The translations under genes and the position numbers were made by a program. Positions 28,412-40,883 of a stretch of DNA of 64,000 nt are shown in pieces. Origin of the DNA: Verrucomicrobiota bacterium (GTDB taxonomy: Bacteria > Verrucomicrobiota > Verrucomicrobiia > Chthoniobacterales > UBA10450); contig QHNH01000010.1 of NCBI GenBank assembly GCA_003218375.1, positions 249,887 to 313,886 of the forward strand, in the 5' to 3' direction. How positions within the stretch are numbered: the stretch's first letter is position 1; each line of letters opens with the position of its first letter. The notes beneath the pieces are model-generated. The model was not told the DNA's origin and did no database searches. It worked only from the letters and a program-made list of their open reading frames with translations.

Positions 28412-29116
28412 CATTTATCATGCAGTTATCCGACAAACTTCGAAAAGTGCTGAGCGGCGACGCCTACGCGAGCGCGCGCCGGCACGTGAAACAATGGGTG
28501 ATCGGCCGCGCCCCATTGCGTTTCGATGCCGCCAGGATCACGAAGACCATCGACCGCGCCAAGTTCCAGCAGATCTACGATCGCTACGCGATGAAGGATC
28601 CGGGTGACGAGTGGCCGAAATATCTCGAGATCGAGCCTTGGATGGAGATCAACTTGAAGCGAGTCCGCGATCTCGGCCTCGATCTGGGCGGCCGCAAGCG
28701 CGTCCTCGATATCGGGTGCGGCACCGGCTATTTCCTCTACATCTGCCAATACCTCGGCCACGACGTTCTCGGGATGGACCTCGATGAAGAGCGCGGCTTC
28801 GCGGAAATGATCGACCTGCTCGGAGTGAAGCGCGTGATCTGGCGGATCGAAGCGTATCAGCCGCTGCCCGATCTCGGCCCCAAGTTCGATGTGATCACCG
28901 CGCACATGATTTGTTTCAACGGGCACAAGAGCGACAAGCTCTGGAAGATTTCCGAATGGGAATTTTTTCTCGACGATCTTGCGGAACACCACCTCGAGCC
29001 CGGCGGACAGGTATGCCTCGAGCTAAATCGCGAGTATGACGACTCGCTTTACACGCCAGAGCTGAAAGCCTACTTCGAAGCGCGCGGCGCCGACATTCAC
29101 ACGCAACGCGTGCACT

Positions 29117-31765
<2,649 letters not shown>

Positions 31766-31830
31766 CGCGAGGGAATGATGCGGACGCGGTGCTGGAATGC
31801 AAAAGGAAAACCCAGCATCGCTACTCGACC

Positions 31831-31936
31831 GGAACATAGACTTCCAGTCGTGTGCCCAGCGGGCTTACAGCCCGCTGAAGGGGATTCGCAGACGGACAAA
31901 ATGTCCGCTGGGCGCACAGGTTGAAAACCTATGTTC
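31831..31936. repeat. Long palindromic element, copy 2
   Basis: It has the same left end as copy 1 (GGAACATAGACTTCCAGTC) and a right end AACCTATGTTCC. Inner stems are CAGCGGGCTTACAGCCCGCTG and CGGACAAAATGTCCG. It lies between the divergent valS and amidase genes. Confidence 0.75.
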
Positions 31937-32005
31937 CTAGCTTGATCAGATCAGGAACAACGATTACGAGCAGGAGCACGAGCTCGCCACCGCGAGTTCG
32001 TCCAA

Positions 32006-33133
32006 ATGGCGAACATGAGCACGAGAAAGAACAAGAACCGACGCCAAATTATCTTCGCGGCGCTGTGTCTTGCCTCGCTCGCGGCGATCTCGCTCGCCGA
32101 AGATTGGAATGTCGTCCGCCCGAATAACCGCCCTTACGTCAGCTTCGCGAATGTCGCGCAATTCTACCAGTTTCCGGAATACACCCGGGTCAGCCGAACG
32201 GTGTCGCTGCGGAGCGAGCACCGGACGATCCGCGCCCAGGCCGGCACCAGCGAGATCTCCATCAACGGCGTCCGGTTCTTGACGCATTTCCCGCTCCTGA
32301 ATGGCAGCAACGAAGACCTGATCTCAGTGATGGACGTGAGCAAAATCATCGAGCCGGTGTTGCGCCCGAGCCGGATCCAAAAAGCGGAGAAGATCGAGAC
32401 GGTCGTGCTCGATCCCGGCCACGGCGGCTTCGATAACGGCGCTTCGAGCAGATGGGGCAGCGAGAAAACTTTCACGCTCGATGTCGCCCTCGCCGCGCGC
32501 CGGGAGTTGATGCGCGCCGGTTACCGAGTGGAAATGACGCGCGCTACGGATACGGCCGTCTCGCTCGAGGAACGGGTCAACATTGCCAATCGTTTTCCGC
32601 GCGCCGTGTTTGTAAGCATCCATTTCAATTCCTCGTCCGGCGGCGTGGGCGTGGAGAGCTTCGCCCTGGCGCCGGAAGGCGTGACCTCGAACATGTCCAG
32701 CGAACATCACGTCTCCGCCGCCGATGTGGCGCGCCACGCCGGCAACATACAGGACGAACACAACATCGCGCTGACCGCTTCCATTCACGCGATGGTCTTG
32801 TCGCGACTGGCGGCTTTCGATCGCGGCGTGAAGCACGCGCGCTTTCATGTCTTGCGCGATGTGAAGATTCCGGCGGTGCTCGTCGAGGGCGGATTCATCA
32901 GTGACGCGTCGGAAGGCCAGCGGATCGCGACCAGCTATTATCGGCAGCGGCTCGGCACCGCCATTGCGCAGGGCATCCAGAATTACAACGCGGCGGTGAA
33001 CTATCGGACGCTGGGCGCGAACTTCGCCGTGGCGAAGGTGAACCTCCCGCCGCACAGCCGTTCCATCAGCGAACCCCTGGGGGCCGAGAGCCGAGATCAT
33101 CCGCCGTCGATTTCGATCAGCGGCGGCAACTAG
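32006..33133 (+). CDS. N-acetylmuramoyl-L-alanine amidase (Amidase_3)
   Basis: A 375-residue exported protein. The N-terminal signal is RRQIIFAALCLASLAAISLAED. An AMIN-like or copper-amine-oxidase-N-like region to about residue 120 is followed by the Amidase_3 catalytic domain. Zinc ligands appear in VLDPGHGGFD (His), SEKTFTLDVA (Glu) and VSIHFNSS (His). The catalytic Glu is in VLVEGGFISD. It should cleave the amide between MurNAc and the stem peptide in the periplasm, for cell separation or wall turnover. murI follows 4 bases later, so two peptidoglycan genes are paired. Start ATG 32006; ATG 32015 is possible. Confidence 0.88.
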   Translation: MANMSTRKNKNRRQIIFAALCLASLAAISLAEDWNVVRPNNRPYVSFANVAQFYQFPEYTRVSRTVSLRSEHRTIRAQAGTSEISINGVRFLTHFPLLNGSNEDLISVMDVSKIIEPVLRPSRIQKAEKIETVVLDPGHGGFDNGASSRWGSEKTFTLDVALAARRELMRAGYRVEMTRATDTAVSLEERVNIANRFPRAVFVSIHFNSSSGGVGVESFALAPEGVTSNMSSEHHVSAADVARHAGNIQDEHNIALTASIHAMVLSRLAAFDRGVKHARFHVLRDVKIPAVLVEGGFISDASEGQRIATSYYRQRLGTAIAQGIQNYNAAVNYRTLGANFAVAKVNLPPHSRSISEPLGAESRDHPPSISISGGN

Positions 33134-33137
33134 AGCA

Positions 33138-33956
33138 ATGGCAGAAAACGCACCGGCTTCAGCAACGCGACCGATCGGGGTTTTCGATTCCGGCATCGGC
33201 GGATTGACCGTGGTCAGCGCCTTGCGCGGGCTTCTGCCTAACGAGTCGATCTTTTATCTCGGCGACACGGCGCGAGTTCCCTACGGAGGCAAGAGCGCGG
33301 CGACGGTCCAGCGTTACAGTCTTGAAATCGCGGCGATGCTCCTCGGGGAAAACGCGAAGACGGTGGTGGTCGCCTGCAACACCGCCTCGGCCCTCGCGCT
33401 ACCGCGGCTTGAAGAAACCCTGCCTGTGACCGTAACGGGCGTCATCCTCCCCGGAGCGCGCGCCGCGATTGCGAAGACGCGGAGCGCCCACATCGGAGTG
33501 ATCGGGACGCGCGCGACGATCGACAGCGGCGCTTACGAACGTGCGTTGCGGACGCTGAACCCCGAGGTGCGCGTGACCGCGCGCGCCTGTCCGTTGCTGG
33601 TGCCGTTGATCGAGGAGGGCTGGATCGAAAGCCCCATCACCGATGAAATCATCATGCAATATCTGGGGCCGCTCCTGACGGACGGGATCGATACGCTTGT
33701 GCTCGGCTGCACGCATTATCCATTGTTGCGGAATGCGATCGCCCGGCTGCTGGGCGAGAAGATTGCCCTGGTGGATTCTGCCCAGAACTGCGCCCTGGCC
33801 GTGAAGGATCTTTTGCTCCGCGAAAATCTGGGCGCACCGGAAGGGAACGCCGGCAAGCTCCAGGTCGCATTGACCGATCCGCCGGATGCGTTTTTGCGCG
33901 TGGCGCGAGAGGCGTTGCAACTGGATGTGGGCGAAGTGCAGGTGCGCGCGTTGTAG
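33138..33956 (+). CDS. murI: Glutamate racemase
   Basis: A 272-residue racemase. IGVFDSGIGGLTVV is at residues 13-26, with the conserved Asp. The two catalytic cysteines are in VVACNTASA and LGCTHYPLL, and YLGDTARVPYG is also present. It supplies D-glutamate for peptidoglycan. It is coupled to the amidase gene upstream. Confidence 0.94.
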   Translation: MAENAPASATRPIGVFDSGIGGLTVVSALRGLLPNESIFYLGDTARVPYGGKSAATVQRYSLEIAAMLLGENAKTVVVACNTASALALPRLEETLPVTVTGVILPGARAAIAKTRSAHIGVIGTRATIDSGAYERALRTLNPEVRVTARACPLLVPLIEEGWIESPITDEIIMQYLGPLLTDGIDTLVLGCTHYPLLRNAIARLLGEKIALVDSAQNCALAVKDLLLRENLGAPEGNAGKLQVALTDPPDAFLRVAREALQLDVGEVQVRAL

Positions 33957-33961
33957 CACAG

Positions 33962-34250
33962 GATCTATCAGCGCCGAAGGCGCGGCGTTCATCACAGCCT
34001 GGGGCGACGCCCCAGGAAATCTGCGCAAGCCCCAATCATCAGCGCTGAAGGCGCGATTCATTCGGTGCCAATCTGTTTGGAACTAACGGCGAACATCCCT
34101 TGAATCGCGCTTTCAGCGCCCGTTCATCATCCGATCAGACCTGGGGCGGTGCCCCAGGCTAGTTTGAGAGCGCGCTGTTAGCGCTAGACAGGCTGGAAAA
34201 TAAACGGGCGAGACGCCTGTTGCCCTACAGGCAAGATGTCTGTGCTACAG
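33962..34250. repeat. Composite intergenic repeat array
   Basis: This 288-base gap is made of several short palindromic words. CAGCGC(C/T)GAAGGCGCG occurs at about 33968 and 34048, with a complementary form at 34106-34120. CCTGGGGC..GCCCCAGG occurs at 33998-34016 and 34140-34158. GAGCGCGCTGTTAGCGCT and a GTTGCCCTACAGGCAAGATGTC word are near the end. No coding potential is seen. Confidence 0.7.
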
Positions 34251-34592
34251 CTTCTTCCGTTTCGCTTTCGGTAGAGTCTGCACGACCAGCTCGTAGGAAT
34301 GGTCGATCATTTTTCTGATCTCCCGTTCCGGAATTACTCCGTCGAGCACGACGGTGTTCCAATGTTTCTTGTTCATGTGGTAGCCGGGCTCGACCTGCTC
34401 GTAGCGGTCGCGTAGTTCGAGCGCCAGATCGGGGTCGCATTTCAAGTTCGCCCGAGGCGGCACTTCTTCGAGCGCGAGGATCGCAAACATTTTACCTGCG
34501 ACTTTGAAGACGATGTCTTCCGGACCAAACGGCGTTCCTTCCGTTGTCCCAGTTTTGCTCAAACAATAATTCCGAAAACTTTCGACGTTCAT
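34245..34592 (-). CDS. MmcQ/YjbR family DNA-binding-like protein
   Basis: A 115-residue protein. The N-terminus VESFRNYCLSKTGTTEGTPFGPEDIVFKVAGKMFAIL and the later NKKHWNTVVLDG and HSYELVVQTLPKAKR match the MmcQ/YjbR family, which has a double-wing fold. No function is firmly established. Its ATG overlaps the stop of the upstream luciferase-like gene by 4 bases. Confidence 0.85.
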   Translation of the reverse strand: MNVESFRNYCLSKTGTTEGTPFGPEDIVFKVAGKMFAILALEEVPPRANLKCDPDLALELRDRYEQVEPGYHMNKKHWNTVVLDGVIPEREIRKMIDHSYELVVQTLPKAKRKKL

Positions 34593-35035
34593 TGCGCTTC
34601 CTGCTGGTGGGCGGCGATCCGGATCAACTCGAGCGCGGAACGAACATCCTTCTTGTCCTCAATCCAAAAGCTGATCCAGCCCGAGCGCGGAAAAATATGG
34701 TGCGGGAGCGCACGCCCATCCCGCACGAGTTCATCCCGATTGGTGCGGCCGACGAAGCAATCGAGCAAACCATTCCCGTGAATGTGGCTGGATTCTTTTC
34801 CGTGAACAAAGAAACCGATGCCGCCAAGACGATGGACGCCGGTCTGCATGCCGGGCCACCGGCTCACTTCGGTTTCCACTTCACTCATCGCCCGGAGACG
34901 CATTGGACAAAACAGGCCGGTCGAGCCGAGTAAGATGGCGTCGAAAATCTGGGGGAGACCGGGAACGACCGCGAGCCATTTCAATCGGCGAACCGCGAAA
35001 GCGAAAAACGCCCGGAGACAATCAGTCGTGGTCAA
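34589..35035 (-). CDS. Luciferase-domain (DUF5519-like) protein
   Basis: A 148-residue protein. The second half (VHGKESSHIHGNGLLDCFVGRTNRDELVRDGRALPHHIFPRSGWISFWIEDKKDVRSALELI, residues 75-138) fits the small 'luciferase' domain annotated in many actinobacterial and other proteins, for which the name does not mean light emission. The start is TTG 35035, which overlaps the TGA of the preceding gene. A later start near the MSEVETEVSRWPG segment is also possible. It is the third gene of the minus-strand cluster. Confidence 0.65.
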   Translation of the reverse strand: MTTTDCLRAFFAFAVRRLKWLAVVPGLPQIFDAILLGSTGLFCPMRLRAMSEVETEVSRWPGMQTGVHRLGGIGFFVHGKESSHIHGNGLLDCFVGRTNRDELVRDGRALPHHIFPRSGWISFWIEDKKDVRSALELIRIAAHQQEAQ

Positions 35036-35841
35036 TCGTCCGCCTTCCCGGGCTTTGCCGGTCCACTAACCGTGTCGGAGACGAGATCCACGCGGATCAT
35101 CGGATCGGTCGGCAACATAATCGGTCCTTCCCAGCGCAGGAAACCGGCCGGAATGGGATTCGTAAGCCAGATTCTTGTGTCGGGCACCCGGACAAATAAT
35201 CTCGCGATCACTGAGATCTCGGGATGAATGATGAACCGATCGCCCTTCAAAAATCGGCCGGACATTTTCATTCGGTCGAGACCGCCGTGCGAAACCTTGA
35301 CGGTGACAACCTGAGGTTTGAGGGTCGGGAAAGGTGAAAATCCCACGGCTTTGAGTTCGATTTGTTCGCCGCCAAGAAGCCGTTTGCGCAAGTTGCCGAG
35401 AGCGATCGTGAAGCCGAACCCGGCGAAAGTCCGGCCCAACTCGACGTCGATGTTTTCAGAAACATCCTTCGTCTCGTTTTCTTTGCGAATGTGCGCGCTC
35501 CCGATCCTGGTCACAAAGTCTGCGGCGAATTCGCGCTGGGGCCGTCCTCCTTTGAGTTCTCGCCACGACCATTGCTCCTGGATCAGTTCGGGTTGCTGCC
35601 GGAAGAGCGCTTTCTCCTCGTAGAGCTGGCCGTCCGGAAATCTGTAGGTAATCACGACGTGAAGCTTGTCGTCTTGCACCCATTGTCTGAATTCTCCGTC
35701 GGCAAGCTTCTTTCCATTGAGGTCGCACAAGCCCGGGTATCCGTGGGCCGCGCCTTCCGGCTCGGTTAACTCGATAGCGGCTGCCGGAGTCACTAAAGCG
35801 CTCGCACCCAGCAGCAGCGCCGCCAAAATTCTGGCGCACAT
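35032..35841 (-). CDS. Exported protein of unknown function
   Basis: A 269-residue protein with a signal peptide (ARILAALLLGASALVTPAAA). The body is beta-rich: AHGYPGLCDLNGKKLADGEF, FRQQPELIQEQWSW, and GRTFAGFGFTIALGNLRKRLL. The C-terminal half has repeated hydrophobic strands. I do not recognise a domain. I start at ATG 35841; the longer frame to 35976 overlaps the upstream oxidoreductase gene. It is the second gene of the cluster, 11 bases after the FAD/Rieske gene. Confidence 0.7.
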   Translation of the reverse strand: MCARILAALLLGASALVTPAAAIELTEPEGAAHGYPGLCDLNGKKLADGEFRQWVQDDKLHVVITYRFPDGQLYEEKALFRQQPELIQEQWSWRELKGGRPQREFAADFVTRIGSAHIRKENETKDVSENIDVELGRTFAGFGFTIALGNLRKRLLGGEQIELKAVGFSPFPTLKPQVVTVKVSHGGLDRMKMSGRFLKGDRFIIHPEISVIARLFVRVPDTRIWLTNPIPAGFLRWEGPIMLPTDPMIRVDLVSDTVSGPAKPGKADD

Positions 35842-35852
35842 CTTATTTTGTG

Positions 35853-37421
35853 TTATCCGGCGGACGCGAGGTCGGCGACGGCGGGACCGTTCAAGACTTT
35901 GCCCAGCGCGTCGAAGCGCGATCCGTGACAGGGGCAATCCCAGGTCGTTTCCGTGCGGTTCCAATGAACGATGCATTTCAAATGCGGGCAGACCGCCGTC
36001 ATTTCGTGGAGCGCGCCCGATTCATCACGATACACCGCGATCTTCTTTACGCCTCGCCGAATCACCGCCCCTTCGCCCGGTTTCAAATCGTCGGCGGAGG
36101 CAGCATCGCCGCCGGTGAAGTAATCGACGTATTGCGTCGCGACATTGATATTTTCCTTCGCGAAATCGGGAGCGGACCGCAGCGTGATTCGGCCCGGATC
36201 GTAAAGCTTCGCCCAGGCGTGATCGCCCCGCCGGATCAATTCAGGAATCAACATGCCGGCAATGGCGCCATGCGTCATACCGTTGCCGGAATCGCCCGTG
36301 ACGACATAAACGTTTTCGTTGTCTGACGGATTGCGACCGATGTAAGCGAGACCGTCGATCGGCTCCATCACCTGGCCCGACCAGTGGAAGAGGACCTCGC
36401 CCGCTTTCGGCCAACGCGCGGTCGCCCAGTCTTCGAGCCGCTGAAAGCGCTGCTCGAAATCATCCGCCTGCCCGCTCTTGTGATCTTCGCCGCCGACAAT
36501 GAGGATTTCGTTGTCGGCGCCGTCGCCTTTCGCCACGCGGACGTAATGATACGCAACCGGCCCGAGACCCGTTTCCATTCCGGCGCGCTCCGCCGTGTCC
36601 CAAAACAGCGCCCGCGCGACATCGCCCCGACGAACCTGAAGCCCGATTACGTAGGTCGTATACGGCGCCTGTTTTGTGTGGATGACGTAACGATCGTTGA
36701 TCGGCGAGTTGCTCGCCACCACCACGGCCTTCGCCGTGACGGTGAGTTTGTTCGCGGTCGTGACCCGCGCGTTCGTTCCGCCGATTGCTTCTTCGACCCT
36801 GGTACCCGTGAAGATCCTGCCGCCATCCCGGACAATCGCGTCCATCAGACCCTTCAAATATTTCAGCGGATGCATCTGTCCCTGGCGGGGAAAACGGATC
36901 GCGCGGTGGGTCTCGAATCCGTCGATCGGCGCGTTCTTCACCCACTCCACCTCCAGGCCGGCGCGCCGACAGGCCTCGAATTCCTTTTCCAGGTTTTTCA
37001 ACGACTCGTTAGGCGGCTCGAAAAGATAGCCATCGAGTCGCTCGAAATCGCACTCGATCTTTTCCTCGAAGGCGATCTTCTCGATCCGATCGATCGCCGC
37101 GCTGTGGCTTTGCGCCGCCATCCGTGCGCCATCTTCGCCGTGATATTTTTCCAGGTCGTAATAGCGATCGTCGAGCGCGTTGACCAGGTGCGCCGTGGTG
37201 CGCGCCGTCATTCCGCGCCCGATCGCCCCGTCATCGAGCACGATCACTTTCTGGCCGGTCCGGCTCAGCTCATACGCAATCGACAATCCCGCGATGCCCG
37301 CGCCGACGATGCAAACGTCCGCGCCGGCATTTTCGCGCAAGGGATGCAGCGCCGGCTCTTCCGCGGTTGCTTCCCAAAATGACAGGTTCGCGCCCGCCCG
37401 TTCTTCCTGATGAGTTGCCAT
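35853..37421 (-). CDS. FAD-dependent oxidoreductase with C-terminal Rieske domain
   Basis: A 522-residue protein. Residues 36-68 form the FAD-binding Rossmann motif (VCIVGAGIAGLSIAYELSRTGQKVIVLD) of a DAO-type oxidoreductase. The C-terminal 100 residues form a Rieske [2Fe-2S] domain with CPHLKCIVHW and CPCHGSRFD, giving the C-x-H...C-x2-H ligand set. Proteins with this fusion are common and uncharacterised; electron transfer from an amino-acid-like or amine substrate is a guess. It is the first gene of a tight four-gene minus-strand cluster. An AT-rich word (GAGGTAATTACG) lies 23 bases upstream of its start and recurs near the adjacent regulator gene. Confidence 0.88.
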   Translation of the reverse strand: MATHQEERAGANLSFWEATAEEPALHPLRENAGADVCIVGAGIAGLSIAYELSRTGQKVIVLDDGAIGRGMTARTTAHLVNALDDRYYDLEKYHGEDGARMAAQSHSAAIDRIEKIAFEEKIECDFERLDGYLFEPPNESLKNLEKEFEACRRAGLEVEWVKNAPIDGFETHRAIRFPRQGQMHPLKYLKGLMDAIVRDGGRIFTGTRVEEAIGGTNARVTTANKLTVTAKAVVVASNSPINDRYVIHTKQAPYTTYVIGLQVRRGDVARALFWDTAERAGMETGLGPVAYHYVRVAKGDGADNEILIVGGEDHKSGQADDFEQRFQRLEDWATARWPKAGEVLFHWSGQVMEPIDGLAYIGRNPSDNENVYVVTGDSGNGMTHGAIAGMLIPELIRRGDHAWAKLYDPGRITLRSAPDFAKENINVATQYVDYFTGGDAASADDLKPGEGAVIRRGVKKIAVYRDESGALHEMTAVCPHLKCIVHWNRTETTWDCPCHGSRFDALGKVLNGPAVADLASAG

Positions 37422-37505
37422 AAATTACTTCCGGGACTCCCCAGAGGTAATTACGAAACTCGCGCCGTCAGCAGTTGTAACAGATCGCCGATTCTTGTCG
37501 ATTGA

Positions 37506-38156
37506 TCAGCGTCCCAATTCAAAACAACAGCGTGGTTTTTCCCCGTACTCGCAACATTTTTTCACCGGAATTCCGATCAGACTGGAAAGAAGCGCCTCCA
37601 CGATCAGACAAGCTTCCGGATGGTTGGCCGTGACCGCAGCGAGCGGACACCCATTGCGCCCGTGGATAAATTTGTTGCCGTCGATCTCCACAAACTGGGC
37701 TGCGCCGCCGAGATCGTGCAACTGATCCAGCGCCGCCTTGATTCGTTCATGGCGGCCTAAACCCTTCAGTCGATCGACATGCTCCCTGGCCACAGCACGT
37801 CCAAGCTCTTTCATAACCGATCGCATAACCCGCGGAGTGAACCTGCGGGAAATCACGGTCACGAGATCGTTTAAGACGACGCCGTATGCTTTCGGGAAAA
37901 TGTTTTCGGCCTCGTCACTCAGTCCGTAAGCCGCGTGCGGTTTGCGTTTGCCCCGCCGGATTCCATGCTGCTGGATCAGCCCGTCCCGTTCCAGACTAAG
38001 CAACTGGGCCCGCACGGCGTTATCGGTTAGCCGCAGAGCAGCCGCCAACTCATTGACCGTCCGGTGCTCAGTGCGAAGCAAAGCCAGAATGCGTCCGCGC
38101 GTCGAAGCGAGCAGGCGCCGGTTCCATCTTGTGCGCTGCATACGAGGTCTTGTCAT
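37506..38156 (-). CDS. Winged-helix regulator with C-terminal cysteine cluster (SufR-like)
   Basis: A 216-residue protein. The N-terminal winged helix (residues 18-75) contains ILALLRTEHRTVNELAAALRLTDNAVRAQLLSLERDGLI. A central helical region follows. The C-terminus has NGCPLAAVTANHPEACLIVEALL and KKCCEYGEKPRCCFEL, a spacing like the Fe-S ligands of SufR-type repressors. I infer an iron-sulfur or metal sensor. Its neighbour is an Fe-S (Rieske) oxidoreductase. It is divergent from the DUF2231 gene, and a possible operator (38228-38239) lies in the 169-base divergent space. Confidence 0.78.
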   Translation of the reverse strand: MTRPRMQRTRWNRRLLASTRGRILALLRTEHRTVNELAAALRLTDNAVRAQLLSLERDGLIQQHGIRRGKRKPHAAYGLSDEAENIFPKAYGVVLNDLVTVISRRFTPRVMRSVMKELGRAVAREHVDRLKGLGRHERIKAALDQLHDLGGAAQFVEIDGNKFIHGRNGCPLAAVTANHPEACLIVEALLSSLIGIPVKKCCEYGEKPRCCFELGR

Positions 38157-38325
38157 ACCCGAAATTATCTCTCGTTCATCCGGTAAATAGCGGCGATGAG
38201 CTAGGCCAATAAGTCCAAAACTTTCTTGAGTTAATTACGGCCAAAGATTCCGACATCCGCGAAACTCTAAGGACTCCAGCGACTGGAGTTCATCGAAGCG
38301 AGATCCAATAACCAGATTCATTTCC

Positions 38326-38835
38326 ATGAAAGCAAAAGCCACCTCCCTCGGTCATCCGATTCATCCGATGTTGATCGTTTTTCCACTGGGTCTGCTCCCG
38401 GTGGCCTCGATTTTCGACATCGTTTATCTCTACACCCATAATGGTCGCTGGGCCGACATCTCGTTCTGGCTCATCGCGGCGGGCGTGATCGGCGGGCTGC
38501 TCGCTGCTGTCTTCGGCTTGATCGACTGGATCGGCATTCCATCGGGCACCCGGGCAAAATCGATCGGACTTGTTCATGGCCTGACGAACGTAGTCCTCGT
38601 CGTTCTCTTTCTCGTGAGCTGGGTCATGCGGCGGCCCGATCCGGCCGCACCGGAATTGCTCGCGATCATTCTCGGTTTCGTCGCGGTGGCGCTTTCATTC
38701 TTGTCCGGCTGGCTTGGAGGTGAGCTCGTTTATCGAATGAATATCGCCGTTGATGAAGGAGCGCACGCGGATTCACCGAGTTCATTATCGGGGCGGCCGG
38801 CTAGCGAGAAAGCGAGCGGGCCCCGGCCAGTTTGA
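38326..38835 (+). CDS. DUF2231 membrane protein
   Basis: A 169-residue protein with four membrane segments. The DUF2231 hallmark LGHPIHPMLIVFPLGLLPVASIFDI is at residues 8-32, and SGWLGGELVYRMNI comes near the end. The paired histidines in GHPIHP suggest heme or metal binding, which is proposed but not shown for the family. Transaldolase follows 9 bases later in the same direction. Confidence 0.85.
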   Translation: MKAKATSLGHPIHPMLIVFPLGLLPVASIFDIVYLYTHNGRWADISFWLIAAGVIGGLLAAVFGLIDWIGIPSGTRAKSIGLVHGLTNVVLVVLFLVSWVMRRPDPAAPELLAIILGFVAVALSFLSGWLGGELVYRMNIAVDEGAHADSPSSLSGRPASEKASGPRPV

Positions 38836-38844
38836 AGGAAGCGC

Positions 38845-39834
38845 GTGTCGGAGGACAAGGAGATCGAAAGCGGGCAGAATCAGCTCGAGCAGATCAAGAA
38901 ATTCACCAAGATCGTCGCGGACACCGGCGATTTTGAATCGATTCGCGAGTTCAAGCCCCAGGACGCTACGACGAACCCGAGCCTGATCTACGCGGCGACG
39001 CAGAAGGAAAAGTATGTCCACTTGCTTGATGAAGTAATTACGGATCGAAAGAGATCCGGCCTGAGTGGGAGCGAGCAGATCGACGACATCATCGACCATC
39101 TTCTGGTAAAGTTCGGCTGCGAATTTTTGCAGATCGTACCCGGGCGCGTTTCGACCGAAACTGACGCGCGCTACTCCTTCGACCCGGAAGGCGCGGTGAG
39201 GAAAGCGCGCCGCCTTATCGAACTCTACGAGCAAAAGCATATCGGTCGCGAACGTGTGCTGATCAAGATCGCTTCGACCTGGGAGGGAATCCTCGCGGCG
39301 GAGCGACTCGAGAAAGAAAGCATCCGCTGCAACATGACGCTGCTTTTCTCGCTCCCTCAAGCGGTCCGCGCCGCGGAGATCAGGGCGCAGCTCATCTCAC
39401 CTTTTGTCGGACGAATCTACGATTGGTACAAAGCGGCGAACAAACGGGACTACGCGGGCGCGGAAGATCCGGGCGTCCAATCCGTCCAGGAAATTTACAC
39501 CTACTACAAGCACTTCGGCTACGAAACCGAAGTGATGGGCGCCAGTTTTCGCAACGTAGGGCAAATCCTCGAATTGGTCGGCTGCGATCTCCTGACAATC
39601 AGTCCTGAATTGATGAAGGAGCTCTCCGAGTCCCGCCGACCGGTCGAACGGAAACTGAATCCAGAGAAAGCAAAAGGCGCCGAAGTAAAACGGCTCGAGC
39701 TCGATGAAAAGAAATTCCGTTATCTGCTAAACGATAACGCGATGGCAACAGAGAAAACCGCGGAGGGTATTCGCAAGTTTATCGCCGACATGGCGAAGCT
39801 GGAAAAATTCGTTGGCGAAAGAATGGACCACTAG
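38845..39834 (+). CDS. tal: Transaldolase
   Basis: A 329-residue TalB-type enzyme. [14 protein letters not shown] is near residue 42. The Schiff-base lysine lies in [20 protein letters not shown] (Lys about 136). [25 protein letters not shown] and [26 protein letters not shown] complete the barrel. It exchanges dihydroxyacetone units between sedoheptulose-7-P and glyceraldehyde-3-P in the pentose phosphate pathway. Start GTG 38845. It overlaps the convergent SDR gene by 4 bases. Confidence 0.93.
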   Translation: MSEDKEIESGQNQLEQIKKFTKIVADTGDFESIREFKPQDATTNPSLIYAATQKEKYVHLLDEVITDRKRSGLSGSEQIDDIIDHLLVKFGCEFLQIVPGRVSTETDARYSFDPEGAVRKARRLIELYEQKHIGRERVLIKIASTWEGILAAERLEKESIRCNMTLLFSLPQAVRAAEIRAQLISPFVGRIYDWYKAANKRDYAGAEDPGVQSVQEIYTYYKHFGYETEVMGASFRNVGQILELVGCDLLTISPELMKELSESRRPVERKLNPEKAKGAEVKRLELDEKKFRYLLNDNAMATEKTAEGIRKFIADMAKLEKFVGERMDH

Positions 39835-40823
39835 GTTGCGATCAGAATTCCAACGACCGTCGCAATTACGGCCGCGATGCCCAAGCCAATTGCCAGACGG
39901 TGCCGGCTCATCCACCACTGCATGCTCCACGATTTCGCCCGCGCATCGAAATCGCCATGTGCGCCATGATCGCCGGGAACCGGCGCCCAAAGGTTGTGAG
40001 CGCGGTTTGGATCCTCGGCCCCGTTGTACTGCTGTGAATCAAAACCGATCCGAGCCAAAATGCGATCGAGCAGGCCGGGCGCGATTTTGTTGGCCAGGAT
40101 GGCTTTCACAGTCGCCCCCCCTAGAAAAAATTCCCGCCGCGGATGGTGGGCGGCGAAATAGATCGCGTCCGCTGCGACTTCGGGTTGAAAGATCGGCGGC
40201 ACCGGCTGCCCTTTGCGCGGGAGCCGGCTTTTTACCCAGCCGAATTGCGGAGTGTTCAGCGCCGGCAACTGCACCATCGAGATCTCGACTTTGCTCCTGT
40301 CGTGGATGAGCTCGCAGCGCAATGATTCATGGAAGCCTTGCAAGGCGTGCTTGGCCGCGCAGTAGGCCGATTGCAATGGAATGCCGCGATAGGCGAGCGC
40401 CGAACCGACCTGGACGATCACGCCGCGGTCGCGTGGCAGCATTCGTTTCAACGCCGCGAGAGTTCCATGCACGCAGCCCAGATAAGTCACTTCGGTCACA
40501 CGGCGAAACTCGTCGGCCGTCATTTCTTTTACCGGGGAAAAAACCGACGCCATTGCGTTATTGATCCAGATGTCGATCTCGCCCAGCTCGGTTTCAATCG
40601 CCGCCGCGGCCGCTTCGACTTCCTCCGCATTTGCCACGTCGACCATGGCTACCAGCGCCTTACCGCCGAGTTCTTCCACCTCTTTGCGCGCTGCTTCCAA
40701 GCCATCGCGACCACGGGCCAGCAATCCAATCCGAGCGCCATTCCTCGCAAATTTTCGAACCAGCGCGCGCCCGACACCTGCCGAAGCGCCTGTGATAACG
40801 ACAACTTCGCTCGCTTGATTCAT
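39831..40823 (-). CDS. Short-chain dehydrogenase/reductase with C-terminal membrane anchor
   Basis: A 330-residue protein. The nucleotide-binding motif is [17 protein letters not shown] (residues 10-26). [25 protein letters not shown] contains the catalytic Ser, Tyr and Lys (Y-x3-K). The C-terminus carries one hydrophobic helix ([21 protein letters not shown]), so the enzyme is tail-anchored. The substrate is unknown. It is divergent from the GH15 gene with 60 bases between. Confidence 0.85.
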   Translation of the reverse strand: MNQASEVVVITGASAGVGRALVRKFARNGARIGLLARGRDGLEAARKEVEELGGKALVAMVDVANAEEVEAAAAAIETELGEIDIWINNAMASVFSPVKEMTADEFRRVTEVTYLGCVHGTLAALKRMLPRDRGVIVQVGSALAYRGIPLQSAYCAAKHALQGFHESLRCELIHDRSKVEISMVQLPALNTPQFGWVKSRLPRKGQPVPPIFQPEVAADAIYFAAHHPRREFFLGGATVKAILANKIAPGLLDRILARIGFDSQQYNGAEDPNRAHNLWAPVPGDHGAHGDFDARAKSWSMQWWMSRHRLAIGLGIAAVIATVVGILIAT

Positions 40824-40883
40824 TGTCCCGCAGCAATGTCAACGTCGACCGTGGTTGAGCAAGCGCGTTGATTCTGGACGACG

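Noticed and set aside
27294-28607. 437-codon plus-strand frame opposite cstA
   Set aside because: Composition (His, Asp, Gln, Arg rich, no hydrophobic core) is that of an antisense frame to a membrane-protein gene.
34818-35069. Plus-strand frames opposite the luciferase-like gene
   Set aside because: Antisense shadows; the minus-strand gene has overlapping, coupled neighbours on both sides.
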